A stretch of DNA of 64,000 nucleotides. Source: Lithodes maja. Its lineage: Eukaryota > Arthropoda > Malacostraca > Decapoda > Lithodidae. The DNA lies in assembly GCA_037953745.1 (NCBI GenBank), contig JBAKBP010001402.1:62001-126000 (forward strand). Reading direction: 5' to 3'. Position 1 is the first letter of the stretch. Each line of letters begins with the position of its first letter. A model generated the notes under the pieces. That model saw only the letters and a program-made list of their open reading frames with translations. It was not told where the DNA came from and ran no database searches. The translations under genes and the position numbers were made by a program. Positions 9,314 to 20,385 of this stretch are shown here, one piece after another.

Positions 9314-10393
9314 CACTCGACCCTCCATTTAACGGACAAATGCGTGCAAGCACCTGTCCGTTCCTGCTAAATGTCCGTTGCTGCTAAATACTGTCCAGTC
9401 CGGATGTAATCCGGAAATTCCTTGAGAAAATTCGGTGTTGAGTACAGGTGTCCGGATCGTGACATTTAACTGTTATGCATCCTTTTTTTTACTGTACCTG
9501 AAATAAATCCTGGTAATCCCTTGTGCTACACCCTATTGATAATGCAAAACTATTGAACACACTTAAAAGTGTATATTATTTGGTCTCTATATAATCTGTG
9601 AATCATTTCCGATATGATAGAATTAAAGATTTTATTTTCCGGATAGAATTAAAGATTTTATTTTCCACCAACTCATAATCAGCAAAAACGACACAAATGT
9701 CAATTAAAACATGTTATAATATTTCCCCATCATTTTGTGTATACCGTGGGAACAAAAAAAAAAAAAATCTATCAAACGTAAATCTCCCGTCTGGGAAGCT
9801 CGGCGCATAGACGGAGGGGAGGGTTGAAATATTTTGTTGACTATCTCATTTATTATTTATCTATGTGCTGGAAGGATATTATATTTTTCAATTCCATCGC
9901 ATTAGAAATTATTCAAAGATTACAAAAAGTCCAAATAAGACAGTTATGTTAATGTATAAGGGATTTAGGTAGATGAATTAGAGAGATAGATAGATAGAAA
10001 GAGTGTGTATATCGAGGGAAAAAAACAAAACAAAAAATCTATCAAACGTAAATCTTCCGTCTCTGCTGGCACGGAGGGGAGAGTTGAAATATTTTGTTGA
10101 CTATCGTATTTATTATTTATCTATGTGCTGGAAGGATATTATATTTTTCAATTCCATCATATTAGAAATGATTCAAAGATTACAAAAAGTCCAAATAAGA
10201 CATAGTTATGTTAATGTATAAGGGATTTAGGTAGGTGCATTAGAGAGATAAATAGATAGAGCAACGGACTTTGCTCCAACTTTTTTATAGCAACGGACTA
10301 TGTCCGTTGCTGGGTCCATTGTCCGGCCTACATTTTTTGACCGTTATTGCCGATATCCGTTAAATCGGAATCCGTTAAATGGAGGTTAGAGTG
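9314..10393 (+). mobile_element. Non-autonomous pogo/Tc1-mariner-like element in the LINE
   Basis: Bounded by inverted repeats of at least 23 bp that start CACTCGACCCTCCATTTAAC on the left and CACTCTAACCTCCATTTAAC on the reversed right end. TA is duplicated at 9312-9313 and 10394-10395. Removing the element and one TA makes the LINE reading frame continuous, which proves insertion. No transposase ORF is present. The interior contains a tandem duplication of about 260 bp (roughly 9764-9998 and 10027-10260). Confidence 0.9.
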
Positions 10394-10395
10394 TA

Positions 10396-10941
10396 TTCTC
10401 AAAGGAAGAATGGTTAGCCAGGAAGTCAAAAAGTCACTGAGAAACAGTGTGCTGCTCCAACACTCTCGTATGGAAGCGAGACATGGACGGCAAGTGACGA
10501 GGACCTCTTCAAACTAAGAGCTGTGGAGATCAGCTTTTTCAGAATGGCAGCTGGCATGAATAGGCTAGATGGGCCAAGTAATAGGGAAGTGTACGAGTCC
10601 TTTGGAATGGAAGAGCAGGCTTTGGGCATTGATTGTGGTGTGGTTGAGTGGATAAAGAGAAGTACTTTGAGGTGGTATGGTCATGTTCAGAGAATGGATG
10701 AAGACAGAATGCCAAGAAAGATATATGGGAGTCAGGTGAGTGGAACCGCTAGTAGTGGAAGACCACCTATGGTATGGGAAAAGAAAGTGGAAAAATATAT
10801 TGAAGAAAAACTTCCACGTAGTGGAAGGGGCATTGTGGCACGGGCAAAGGAGGCATGTCTTGACAAAGTAGCTTGGAGACGTTTCTGTCATGGCCATCCT
10901 CTAGTGGGGGTTTCCCAGGGGGAAGCAAGGCGTCGGAGATG
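10396..10941 (+). pseudogene. LINE pol C-terminal domain
   Basis: Continuation of the LINE after the nested element. It encodes the LINE C-terminal region with TLRWYGHVQRMDEDRMPRKI (about 10658-10717) and a terminal segment rich in basic residues. The open frame from 10523 runs to the TGA at 10940. A frame change upstream separates it from the RT part. (GAT)n follows immediately. Confidence 0.75.
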
Positions 10942-10967
10942 ATGATGATGATGATGATGACTATTTT

Positions 10968-12236
10968 CTCAAGTAAGGCTAGTTCTACAACCAAAGGTCT
11001 GGATAATTACTCTAGATCCAAAAGACACCTACTGGCACATCCCAATAGCAAATAGATACCAAAAGTTCCTAGCTGTCCCATTCAAAAACAAAGCGGTAAT
11101 GTTCACCAGAATGCCTTTGGGCTTGAACATAGCTCCCAGAATTTTCACCAAGATAGTGAAACACGCTCTTCTCCCTCTACTCAAAGACGGAGTGAAAATA
11201 CTGTTTTACCTAGACGATTGGATGATTCTCGGGTCCTCTCCACTCCATTGCCAAGAACAAACCTTGAGTCATACAACACAACATGTAACAAGTTGGGTTT
11301 CAAAGTAAATTTACAGAAATCAAATCTCACTCCTACACAATCAGCAGAATGGGTAGGGTTAATCTGGGATACACAACTTCAAACTATAAACAAAGTCCAA
11401 CCAATGCCAAATGTCTTTAAGTAAAACTGTTCAGAGTATTGCACGCCAAGACTATAACCAGGAAACTTTGGGAATCTCTGATAGACTCTTTAAATTGGAT
11501 TCAAATTACAGTGCCCCGAGACCTCCTCAGGTTGAAGAGACTAATCTTGCTAGGCAACAAAGCTTTCCCTCTAATTGTCCTCTCTTCATCCCACAGAGAA
11601 TTCTACATATCCTGTCGTTTTGGGTAAAATCTCAGGTACGGGAATCAGTGACACGTTGATCAGATCCACCTCCCACCCTATGGATGGACCCAGACGCCTC
11701 AAGTCTGATAGGATGGGGCTATCAGTCGACGGAGGGTCATCAGAATCACAGAAAATGGACGACATTAAGCCAGTTTCACATCAATGCCCAAGAGTTAGCA
11801 GTTCTTCTGTTTTTTCTCAGAGATCATGCGATGTCATTGATCTCCAGGTCAATTGCATTCCGGATGGACAACATGGCCGCTGTAATTTGTTTGAAGAAAC
11901 AAGGCCCCACCTGGTCCAGGGTTCTACAGGATCTCTCGGACAAAATAATTTTTCTAGCCCAAAAAACATTCCACAATAATTCATGCAAAATATCTACCAG
12001 GCGTCCCCAATCTGTGGGGGGATGCTCTGTCCAGGGGAACGAGTACCTCGGTGGAATGGGCTCTCAAACAAAATGCATTCAACCACTTAGTTCTGCCATT
12101 TTCACCTCAAATCGATCTGTTCGCGTCTCGTCAATCAACGAAGCTCCAATCTTACATATCTCGGAATCACATAACACGAGAAGGGGCCCCGGATGCCTTC
12201 ACAGTGGATTGGAACAGGTGAACATCGATTTATCTC

Positions 12237-12289
<53 letters not shown>

Positions 12290-12577
12290 CCCCCCCAGAC
12301 ACGTCACTGATGTGCAGAATCATTCATCACCTCAGGTTGTTACAGGATCAAGTGGTCCTAGTTGCTCCAATGTGGCCGACTCAGGTTTGGTACACTCAAC
12401 TTACTCAGTGATGCTACAAACCTCTGCAACTTCCCCTGACTATTTCCACTTGGAAGAAATTGGATACCTGCAGACCTCGCTCAATTTTGCTATGTGGACA
12501 TTCTCAAATCCAAGTGGCTACCGTCCTAAGACAAGGAAGTCATGGATAAGCTCACAAATCAGTACACAGCGTCCACT
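10968..12577 (+). pseudogene. Old degraded DIRS copy: RT and RNase H
   Basis: Diverged DIRS sequence starting just after the LINE tail. Recognisable are LDPKDTYWHIPI, RMPLGLNIAPRIFTKIV (about 11106-11160), FYLDDWMI (about 11200-11226), the RNase H region DPDASSLIGWG (about 11687), INAQEL and RMDN (near 11860). Several frameshifts and stops break it, and a (CT)n microsatellite (12243-12290) sits in the C-terminal part. Adenine content is normal to high, unlike copies 2 and 3, so adenine loss is not a general property of DIRS here. It continues at 16690 after the piggyBac insertion. Confidence 0.85.
12243..12290 (+). repeat. (CT)n microsatellite
   Basis: Nearly pure CT dinucleotide tract within the degraded DIRS, followed by a short C run. 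It creates low-complexity Ser/Leu open frames that are not genes. Confidence 0.95.
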
Positions 12578-12774
12578 TTAACCCCTCCAACCCGGATGAC
12601 CTCATCTACGCCCATAACATACTCGGCCCGCGCAACCCGGATGGCCTCATGTACGCCCCTTGCTTTCGTGCTTGATTTTCGAAAGCCGCGCGCACATTTT
12701 GTTATCATGGGGCGGTAGGTGGCGCCACCCGGCGTCAACGACGCCACAACAACAGTATCTAGCCCGACGCCATC

Positions 12775-15669
12775 ATGGACAGTACACCAAATAGTGATTC
12801 CGCCGTGTCCGACATGGGGCTTCCTACGACGCCCTTGCTAGTGCGTCGTGCCTTACCCCGACGCCATCGCCTAAATGTGTTATCTCCCGGAGGTATTGAG
12901 ACGACTTTGAGACTTTATGAGAAAGCTGATGCCAAGCATAAGATTGATGAAGAAGTGAGTGACCACTCGAGTAATTATAAGTCGAGTGATTATGGCCATG
13001 AGAGTGATAAAGAACAATTCCTGGGATTTGCGAAAGAATTTGAGAGTGATGAGAGTGATGAAGGTGATGTACCAGTTGTTGAGGAAGCTGGTTTACCTAA
13101 AGAAAGTGAACTTGCGAGAGTGAGTGAGTGGGAGAGTTCAAGGTCACTCACCAAATTTCGCATAAATGACACGACTCCAAGCCCTTCCCCAGGTAAATCG
13201 CCTTTCAAGCTACATTTGTACAAGCGAAAAATACTTGAAAAGGCGGCCGCGGCAGCTAGGGAACAAGCTAAAATACTTGGTGAGGATGAGGCTGTGAGTG
13301 AGGGTCAGCGTGGTGACCCTTCTCGACCGCCATTGTCTCCCTTATCTACCCACGCCACCCAAGATGACCCGGATGCCCCGCATTCTTCCCCACCACCCCC
13401 ACCATTGCCAAGGGTTGAGGACCCCCCACTTTCGTCCTATTTGCCTCCTAGGTCCCCCGACAGGAGACATACTCTTGCCGAAAAGGGGAAAGGTAGAAAA
13501 TATACTAAGAAAACTAAGAAAAGTAAGAGAGTTTTGTTCGAGGCTCCCGCGGCGGCGTCCACCCCGGCCGGCCCCAGCCATACGTCCCCGCAACTTTCCC
13601 CACGGTCCTCCCCACCTCTCCCGCCTTCAACATGTCTTCCTGCAGAAGTATTTGAGCTCGCATCACCAATACCTGGGCCTAGTGAAAGTGAATCATTGCT
13701 TTCTGTGACTCGTCGCAGGCCAAGGAGCCCGGGACCTCGGGAGGACACAGCCTCACCTGCCACTCCTTCCCCACCTCGCCCACCCGCACGCCGCCCACGC
13801 ATCACTGGTTCCCCGCCAGATTATGTGGGGGCCACTGATGATGAAGGGCACCTCACTGAAGACTCTGGCCATGATTACATAGGTCCACCGTCAGGGCAAG
13901 ATGACCACTCTGACGATGACGATGACTATATGGACATCGACGACCCTCGACCCACCCGCTTGGCCCGGCTTCGTGCTGCCCGTCTTTCTGCCCGCCGCCC
14001 TGGCCGACGCCCTCGCCGCCACCCTAGGGCGCGCGCCTCCCGAGTTGGCCGTGGGCGTGCTGGGCCACCAGTTGGAGCTCCTCGTCAGCGTAGACAAGAC
14101 CCATTCTACGTTTTTCAGTGGCAAGACATAGTTGATGGGGATGTATACAACCCTGATGTGCCAGCTTTTGATGAGGCACTGGAGGGTTCAGGCATTACCC
14201 CCAATTTTCCTGCAGGCCCCAATGCTCCACCACACGAACTATTTGAGGCATTCTTTGATGAGGAGGTGGTAGGCTATGTTGTCAAAGAGACAAACAAGCA
14301 GCACCAATTCCAGGTACACTTTTTGGGCAAGGTGACCAAGGGCCATATGAGGAAGTGGACCCCAGTGACTCATAAAGAATTCATGGTGTTCCTGGCACTC
14401 ACCATGCTAATGCCTCATGTCAGGAAGCATAGGTTGCCTGACTATTGGATCACCAATGATCTGATTTCAACCCCTGCCTTCGGGAAATATATGGCTCGCG
14501 ACCGGTACCTTGATATCCTCGCAGCGCTCCATCTTGTCACCAACACCGACGTCCACCGCCCAGACAAGCTGTGGAAGATTAGGACGTTGTATGAGATGAT
14601 GCGAGAACGCTTCACCTCCTACTTCAAGCCCTTCCGCAAGGTCGTCATTGACGAGTCTCTTGTGCTGTTCCGGGGAAAACTCAGCTTCCGGCAGTACATC
14701 CCCTCAAAAAGACATCGCTTTGGCATAAAATTCTTTGTGCTGTGCGACTGCCAAACTGGCTATGTCCTGGACTTCCTGGTCTACAGCGGGAAGGAAGGGG
14801 ACGTGCTTGTGGACCCCCTCATTGGCTTTGGCGGAGCAGTGGTGCAAGCCATGATGGACCGCTACTTCCATAAGAATCACGTCCTCTACACGGACAACTA
14901 TTACACGTCCCCCACTCTCTCACAGTACCTGCATGAGCGCAAGACGGGGACTGTAGGCACAGTACGAGGGAAAAGGAAGGGCATGCCAACTTTCCCTGCA
15001 AAGACCAAAAAAGGTGATGTCTTCAGGAAGAAGTCGGGGCCCATTCTGGCTATCCACTGGCACGACCAGCGGAAGGTCAACCTCCTGACCACCATCCACA
15101 AGGGGGAAATGGTGGAGACTGGCAAGGTGGATCGCCGCACCCAGGCCAGGGTGACCAAGCCCGATACTGTCCTGGACTACAACGTCAACATGAGGCTGGT
15201 GGACAAGTCCGACATGCAGATAGGCTTCATTGACTGCCTGCGTACCTTGTGCAGATGGTACAAAAAGTTCTTTCTGCATATGGTGGACATGTCAGTTCTG
15301 AATGCCTATAATATATACAGGCTTCGGAATGAGAACCCACCCCTGAAGTTCAATAGCCTGCGGAGGTTCCAAAAGCAGGTGTTGACGGAGCTCCTGGAGA
15401 AGTATGCTACGCCACAGAGGGCAGTGGCACATCCTGGGCCCGCCGTTATCGACCGCTTGCAGTCTGCTCCATACCTGCTTAGGCACCAGCTTGGTTTCTT
15501 TCCTCAGAATGCAGCAGGAAGAACAAATCAGAAGCGGTGCCATGTCTGCTACCACAGCAGGGTGAGGCCGCACCCAGGTAAAAAGTCAACCACGGAGTGT
15601 GTGGAGTGCAAGGTGGCACTCTGTGCTGTAGGGTGCTTCGCTGCTTACCACACCAAGCAGGAGTTCTAA
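12775..15669 (+). CDS. piggyBac transposase (DDE_Tnp_1_7 family), intact
   Basis: Cuts and pastes the element at TTAA sites. 964 codons with no interruption. The ATG at 12775 follows the left terminus by about 190 bp and is the first in frame. Residues about 1-450 are a low-complexity extension rich in Pro, Ser and acidic residues, with basic patches (KKTKKSKR, RRPGRRPRR). The catalytic core follows, with Asp626 in VVIDES, Asp707 in YTDNYY and Asp810 in RLVDKSD, matching the D-D-D order of piggyBac. A conserved Trp lies in the next helix (CRWYKK). The C terminus is a Cys/His zinc-binding domain (CHVC, ECVEC, CAVGC, HTKQEF), as in canonical piggyBac. The protein is longer than the roughly 600-residue insect founder because of the N-terminal extension. 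Confidence 0.95.
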   Translation: MDSTPNSDSAVSDMGLPTTPLLVRRALPRRHRLNVLSPGGIETTLRLYEKADAKHKIDEEVSDHSSNYKSSDYGHESDKEQFLGFAKEFESDESDEGDVPVVEEAGLPKESELARVSEWESSRSLTKFRINDTTPSPSPGKSPFKLHLYKRKILEKAAAAAREQAKILGEDEAVSEGQRGDPSRPPLSPLSTHATQDDPDAPHSSPPPPPLPRVEDPPLSSYLPPRSPDRRHTLAEKGKGRKYTKKTKKSKRVLFEAPAAASTPAGPSHTSPQLSPRSSPPLPPSTCLPAEVFELASPIPGPSESESLLSVTRRRPRSPGPREDTASPATPSPPRPPARRPRITGSPPDYVGATDDEGHLTEDSGHDYIGPPSGQDDHSDDDDDYMDIDDPRPTRLARLRAARLSARRPGRRPRRHPRARASRVGRGRAGPPVGAPRQRRQDPFYVFQWQDIVDGDVYNPDVPAFDEALEGSGITPNFPAGPNAPPHELFEAFFDEEVVGYVVKETNKQHQFQVHFLGKVTKGHMRKWTPVTHKEFMVFLALTMLMPHVRKHRLPDYWITNDLISTPAFGKYMARDRYLDILAALHLVTNTDVHRPDKLWKIRTLYEMMRERFTSYFKPFRKVVIDESLVLFRGKLSFRQYIPSKRHRFGIKFFVLCDCQTGYVLDFLVYSGKEGDVLVDPLIGFGGAVVQAMMDRYFHKNHVLYTDNYYTSPTLSQYLHERKTGTVGTVRGKRKGMPTFPAKTKKGDVFRKKSGPILAIHWHDQRKVNLLTTIHKGEMVETGKVDRRTQARVTKPDTVLDYNVNMRLVDKSDMQIGFIDCLRTLCRWYKKFFLHMVDMSVLNAYNIYRLRNENPPLKFNSLRRFQKQVLTELLEKYATPQRAVAHPGPAVIDRLQSAPYLLRHQLGFFPQNAAGRTNQKRCHVCYHSRVRPHPGKKSTTECVECKVALCAVGCFAAYHTKQEF

Positions 15670-16685
15670 TAATCATACTGAAATTGCCAAATAAAATGAC
15701 AATATGTACACTATAATTATATATAGGCAAAAAGTGGAAGAAAACCAATGTATTATAATAAAAAAGTCAAGTATTATGAGAAAATTGATACAAATACAAT
15801 TCCACCATAATAATATGTGAAAGTGACACATATGTATATACCAAGTGACATTCATATGATTAGAACCTATAGAAATATATAAATCAGTGAAAAAAGACAA
15901 TAAATTGTATATAAAACGTTTACAAATCATATAACTAAGTGAAAGTGACACAAGACCTAAGATTTGATGGCCAAAGTATAATAAACACCTGTGATAACGA
16001 ATAATCAGTGCCTAATACAACAATAACCTACCTCAATTACTAATAAAATGTACGGTATCGAGTGAAAATGAGCATTATCAGTGACAGTGACACTCTCTAA
16101 AGCATATTTGTCAAAGTGAAAGTGACACAAGACCTAATATTTGATGGCCAAAGTATAATAAACACCTGTGATAACGAATAATCAGTGCCTAATACAACAA
16201 TAACATACCTCAATTACTGTACTAATAAAATGTGCGGTATCGAGTGAAAATTACCAATATCAGTGAAATTGATACCCTAATAAACATATTTTATATAATT
16301 GGCCTCAAAATAACTAGAAAATATCAAATAAACATCACATTCTCAATATCAAACACTAAAATCGTCTAAGGGAGATAAATACTTTGGCGCGGCGAGCGGC
16401 TAGGTGCGTCGTAGCCAGGGCGGGCCGACGCTTTCGGACGCGGGAGGAAATTCCCGCATAAAAAAGCACTCGTCTTCCCGCGCTCACCATTATGCAACCA
16501 GAGGGGCTAGAGACCTCTACTCAACGCCATTCGACAGAGGAAGGTTTGTGGAACATTATTTTTTTTTATTCACAACATTACATGCAATATTCATTCATTT
16601 ACAGAGTAGTTAACATAGGCCAAAAATCCTCAAAACCCCCGGTACAGCAGTACAGTCGTAAGCTATAGCCCCCGGGGCTGGAGGG
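15670..16685 (+). repeat. piggyBac 3' non-coding region with tandem duplication
   Basis: A/T-rich sequence without a real ORF. About 150 bp is duplicated in tandem (copies near 15930 and 16109), each including AGTGAAAGTGACACAAGACC. The last 300 bp is GC-richer and resembles the right end of the element at 60258-61379, including a shared CTCTACTCAACGCCATTC-type stretch. Confidence 0.75.
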
Positions 16686-16689
16686 TTAA

Positions 16690-17535
16690 GACAGTATGTT
16701 CACACTGGAAACAATTTACAAAATTGGATTGTAGAGTCAGGCCAGCAGACTCCATCTGTAGCTTTGTTGTTGAAGCACCTAAATTACTTAGTTGACTTTA
16801 AAAAAACTAGCAGTTAACACACTTAGAAACCACTTATCAGCAATAAAGGAACCCTTCTTTACGCTGACTGGTTTATCTTTACCCCAGACAGACGAACAGG
16901 GTTTTATGAAGGCTTGTTTAAACTCAGAGCCCCAAATCGTCACTTGCTTCCTCAATGGTTAATCTCGAAAGTCCTAACTTTGTTACAGTCTAGGTCTTAT
17001 TCTGTGAGACCAAATATAGACAAGAAACTTAAGAAGTGTGTTTTTGTGATGGCCACAGGGTCTCAGAATTAGCAGCCATGGCAAGGTCTCCTAACTGTCT
17101 ACGTTTTGCCCCTAATAATGACTCTGTACATATTGCCCCTGCACCCGATTTTATCGCAAAAAATAAGCACCAGGAACATATCTTTACACCTTTCTCTATT
17201 TCTGCCTTGAAAAGAGTAAAGATGCTCCATGCTCTATGTCCTGTTAAAGCACTATATACCTACTATAAGTCTGTTATTCCTAGAAATAAGGCACTTGTGG
17301 GTTTCCCCAGATGGTTCAATAAGCTTAGGAAAGAAAGTGTTAGCATCCATTATTGTAGATGTAATTAAGGAAGCTGAACCTCAGGTGATTGCAAAAGCTC
17401 ATGATGTGCGCAAATGGGCCACTACCATTAGGTTCCTCAATAATTTTTCAGTGGAAGATATCACTTAAACGGGTCTTTGGTCCTCTACCAATGAGTTCCT
17501 ATCCAGATACTTGTCGGTACATCTGGAGTGACCCA
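16690..17535 (+). pseudogene. Old degraded DIRS copy: tyrosine recombinase
   Basis: Continuation of the DIRS from 10968-12577 after the piggyBac. The catalytic boxes are readable: GHRVSELAAMARS (about 17050-17090), HDVRKWATTIRF (about 17400-17436) and GLWSSTNEFLSRYLSV (about 17470-17520), giving the R, H-x-x-R and Y set. The frame changes near 17320, and a TAA falls between the H-x-x-R and Tyr boxes. The identity of the recombinase is clear; it is not functional. Confidence 0.85.
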
Positions 17536-17867
17536 AATTACCAGGCATAGCGTTAAGGCTAGAACATTCTCCCTAAGGTCAATAAGTAGATTGATATTTT
17601 TTCAATGCTTTTATTACCAGTGTTTTTCGTGTAATAGAAGGTGTGTCCTACCTTAAATGAAAAATAGGGGGGCGTGTTAAGTTCCATGACAAGTTGGCAG
17701 GACACACAATCTGGGAATGGATAACAGTAGTATTATTACTACATTATACCTGTACCTGTTATATAGCAATATCTATGTATTATTGCTTTATTTTAATTTT
17801 AATTTTGTTGTGGTATACTATTACCAGTATTCACACTTCAGTAGATCTGTTTTTCTGAAATAAGGCT
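17536..17867. other. DIRS 3' remnant or unassigned A/T-rich DNA
   Basis: Follows the recombinase pseudogene. No ORF, terminal repeat or ICR could be recognised. It may be the decayed 3' part of the old DIRS. Confidence 0.3.
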
Positions 17868-18146
17868 TCTTTAATGGTACCTGCCTTATATATCTTTAAT
17901 GGTACCTGCCTTATATATCTTTAATGGTACCTGCCTTATATATCTTTAATGGTACCTGCCTTATATATCTTTAATGGTACCTGCCTTATATATCTTTAAT
18001 GGTACCTGCCTTATATATCTTTAATGGTACCTGCCTTATATATCTTTAATGGTACCTGCCTTATATATCTTTAATGGTACCTGCCTTATATATCTTTAAT
18101 GGTACCTGCCTTATATATCTTTAATGGTACCTGCCTTATATATCTT
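17868..18146 (+). repeat. 25-bp minisatellite, about 11 units
   Basis: Eleven near-perfect tandem copies of a 25-bp unit containing TTTAATGGTACCTGCCTTAT. Each unit contains a KpnI-like GGTACC palindrome. Units are almost identical, indicating recent expansion. Confidence 0.95.
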
Positions 18147-18282
18147 TTTCTTACCTTTTATACTTTTATAAATAGACACATGTCACAGTTTACGTATTCG
18201 TTTTTAGTCTCCCTGTTAAATTTTTAATTTTGATGAGCATATGAAGGTCCCTCCACCGGTCGTGATATTCTAGGCTCTTACA

Positions 18283-18380
18283 TCATTGACGTAAGGAGCC
18301 ACCAATAAATTACGGTTTTGACAACCCGTAAGGGAAGGAAGGAAAAACTAATATTTATTGGTGACTCCTGAAGTCAATGA
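18283..18380 (+). repeat. Foldback palindrome (left inverted repeat arm)
   Basis: Two 28-bp arms (18283-18310 and 18353-18380) are near-complementary around a 42-bp loop. Bases 18311-18380 also recur in inverted orientation at 19248-19317, so the segment may be one end of a transposon whose other end lies there. Confidence 0.7.
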
Positions 18381-18784
18381 CGACAAGTGCCCTCCCACCA
18401 TCCCCTTCCCACACACATGCTCAACTTGATATATATATATACATTAGAGGACACATCTCGGGAGATAACGGTGGGAGGCATGTGGATGGGAGACAAGAGT
18501 AGGAACGGAATGCATATAGGCGCGCTATTCAAACTGTGTTAATTCTTTTCTTTTTATTTTCTACTTTTCAGTGGCTCCGTCCCAATGACGTACCATACCT
18601 TAGGAATGATTAAGGGGTACCCCCTAAGATGATCTTGGTTCTTGACCATCGCTATAAAGGTTAACCCGGTCAAGGGCAGGTGCCCAACCCCGAAAGGGGT
18701 TGAAATAGGGGAGCTATCCCCCCGCCAAAGGTGGCTTTCTAGGGCCTTTCCTAGCTGATGCTGAGAGGATTGGGTTCTAGTCAT

Positions 18785-19197
18785 GTGGTGATGGGCTGGT
18801 CTATCAGAGTGAGAGCTGAGCAATCTCTGCCATACCCATAGCTTACTCTGACTGTTCCTTTAACTTATATAATTTCTAGATCTCAAGTGACGGCGTCTCT
18901 TCCGTGGATTGACCTCCCAATCTACCAAGATTGGAAGCCAAAGCGTCACATTTTTCCCTTGCCCCTCAACTTTCTCTTCATAATTGCTAAGGGGCACAGG
19001 GCCCTGGGTGGGGCTCTAGTTTCCCGGGCGTTTCCGCACCCTCCTCAGCTCCCCGCCATGGAGTGACTTCGGTCACCCAGGCTTTAGTGGTCGGCGGGGA
19101 GGGTTCTGTGGGGGCACTCGGTTGTGGCCTTGGAATTGCTCGGGGCCTTGGGGCTGTTCGGCCAGGCAGCTTGGGGAACAGCAACAACAACAACAAC
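18785..19197 (+). mobile_element. SINE-like repeat with (AAC)n tail
   Basis: About 415 bp starting GTGGTGATGGGCTGG and ending GGCCAGGCAGCTTGGGGAAC followed by an AAC-rich tail. Homologous copies lie at 41050-41464 and, reversed, at 54021-54435, both with target duplications. No clear pol III box was found. The 3' end matches the 3' end of the Jockey-like LINE at 41930-43808, suggesting LINE-dependent mobilisation. Confidence 0.8.
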
Positions 19198-19247
19198 CCG
19201 GTCTCTGAGGAGATCGGAACGAGGCCATATTATCATAGGCTCTTACG

Positions 19248-19317
19248 TCATTGACTTCAGAAGCCACCAATAAATATTAGTTTTTCCTTCCTTCCCTTAC
19301 GGGTTGTCAAAACCGTA
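19248..19317 (-). repeat. Right inverted repeat arm matching 18311-18380
   Basis: Reverse-complement match of about 70 bp to 18311-18380, including GGGTTGTCAAAACCGTA. The pair encloses about 870 bp that includes the SINE. Confidence 0.7.
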
Positions 19318-19507
19318 GATTATGTTGTTGGCATAAGTGATTGTGTGAAATGCAGCCTTCTATGATGTGTTTAATAGTATGGGTGGCTGTGTTGCATCCT
19401 GGGCACGTGTCAACGACGGAGCCAAAAGGGTTAAGCGAGATAGTTTGAAGCCTGTTAATTGCTGGAGATCCTTTTGAAACTGAATAAAATTGTCTAAAAG
19501 TAGCCAA
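19318..19507 (-). pseudogene. LINE C-terminal scrap plus coding-like remnant
   Basis: On the minus strand about 19318-19425 encodes CPGCNTATHTIKHIIEGCISH, cut short here, the Cys/His segment also present in the LINEs at 41930 and 48284. The adjoining part (about 19427-19530) encodes a short stretch similar to 28236-28320, also on the minus strand (AINRLQTISLN against AIKSLQTISLN). I do not recognise that second protein. Confidence 0.55.
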
Positions 19508-19530
19508 GATATAGTAAAAAGATTTCGGCG

Positions 19531-20083
19531 GTACAGAAGGGGTTAATGAGATAGGATTTATTTTTTGATCTATTTATAAATACATTTATCTTTTACTTTC
19601 CTCTCTAGACAACCATGAAGTTTAAAATCACATCCCCTAGATCCCCATTCAAGATAAATTTGTACATTTTTCGGTAGAAAAATGTATCGGCCAAAGGCTG
19701 GTTCCTCCTAAAATTACAGGCTTGCTATCGCTTGCCAGGAACAAATCGACACCTAAATGGCACGAAAGGTACAAATATTGACAAAGAAATGGGGTGAAAG
19801 GTCTAAAAATTGCCAAACTGATGAAACGAACGTCTTAAAATCTCAAAACTAATGGGGCTAAACATGAGGGAGATGTTGGGCCAGAAAACCCAATTATCCC
19901 CTCTTCAGACCATGCTATCAAAGTATCTCGACTATTGTTGTCCTACTTTTTCCTTCTGGGGGCAGGGAGCTAGAAATCCTGCTCCCCTTGTAAAATTCAC
20001 CTACTAGGCAAGACAGAGTAAGGGGCGAGGGAGGGAATGCGAAAGTGGTCCCGGACCCTAAGAACTGGACCTTAAAATGTTGT
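19531..20083. other. Intergenic DNA, nothing recognised
   Basis: No ORF, terminal repeat or tandem array was found. It forms the left flank of DIRS copy 2 and shares no sequence with the left flank of copy 3. Confidence 0.5.
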
Positions 20084-20385
20084 ATTTGTTAGTAGTCTTG
20101 GCAAATCCAACGTCAAGGCTATTAACCTAATTGCAATGACGACTTGTCTATTTTGACTGCTATGTCGTCATTCCAACCGCGGTTAAAAAGAAAACGTCTA
20201 GAGTCTACTCCTTATCTTGCTCTAGGAGACGTTGTACATTAACCAAAACTACCACCGAAGGTGAAAAAAGCATAGAAGAGAAGAAAAAGGGGTTTACCTT
20301 AGTTACCGCTTAAGGCCCATCCCGTGTTCCGTCATGTGCAGATCCCTGTCGAACGTGCGCATGAGCGACCCTCTCTTGTTTATCA
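20084..20385 (+). repeat. DIRS copy 2 left inverted terminal repeat
   Basis: Begins ATTTGTTAGTAGTCTTGG and is inverted relative to 27729-28078, diverging after CTCTCTTGTT. It is nearly identical to the left repeat of copy 3 with normal adenine content. Confidence 0.9.

Larger units (their letters stand above)
7412..10967 (+). mobile_element. APE-type LINE (RTE/CR1-like, clade unresolved), split by a TA element
   Basis: Non-LTR retrotransposon entered by DIRS copy 1 in its endonuclease domain, so its 5' part is displaced upstream of the window. The coding region runs 7412-9311 and resumes 10396-10941 after the nested element. It ends in a (GAT)n tail at about 10939-10966, a trinucleotide tail of the type seen in RTE-like LINEs. 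It is itself inserted in an older DIRS, whose RT sequence begins right after the tail. Confidence 0.85.
12578..16689 (+). mobile_element. Complete piggyBac element with TTAA target duplication
   Basis: TTAA at 12578-12581 and again at 16686-16689. Termini are inverted: CCCCTCCAACCCGG on the left and CCCTCCAGCCCCGG on the reversed right end. Joining the flanks through one TTAA restores a continuous YR reading frame of the host DIRS, so both ends are confirmed. The left subterminal region has a 26-bp direct repeat (about 12588 and 12635). The interior holds one intact transposase ORF. The 3' part has a tandem duplication (about 15930-16080 and 16109-16260). Related non-autonomous elements lie at 60258-61379 and from 63778. 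Confidence 0.95.

Noticed and set aside
17868..18146. CRISPR array or regulatory repeat
   Set aside because: Pure 25-bp tandem minisatellite without spacers.
18785..19197. Classical tRNA-type promoter in the AAC-tailed SINE
   Set aside because: I could not find convincing A and B boxes, so I call it SINE-like only.
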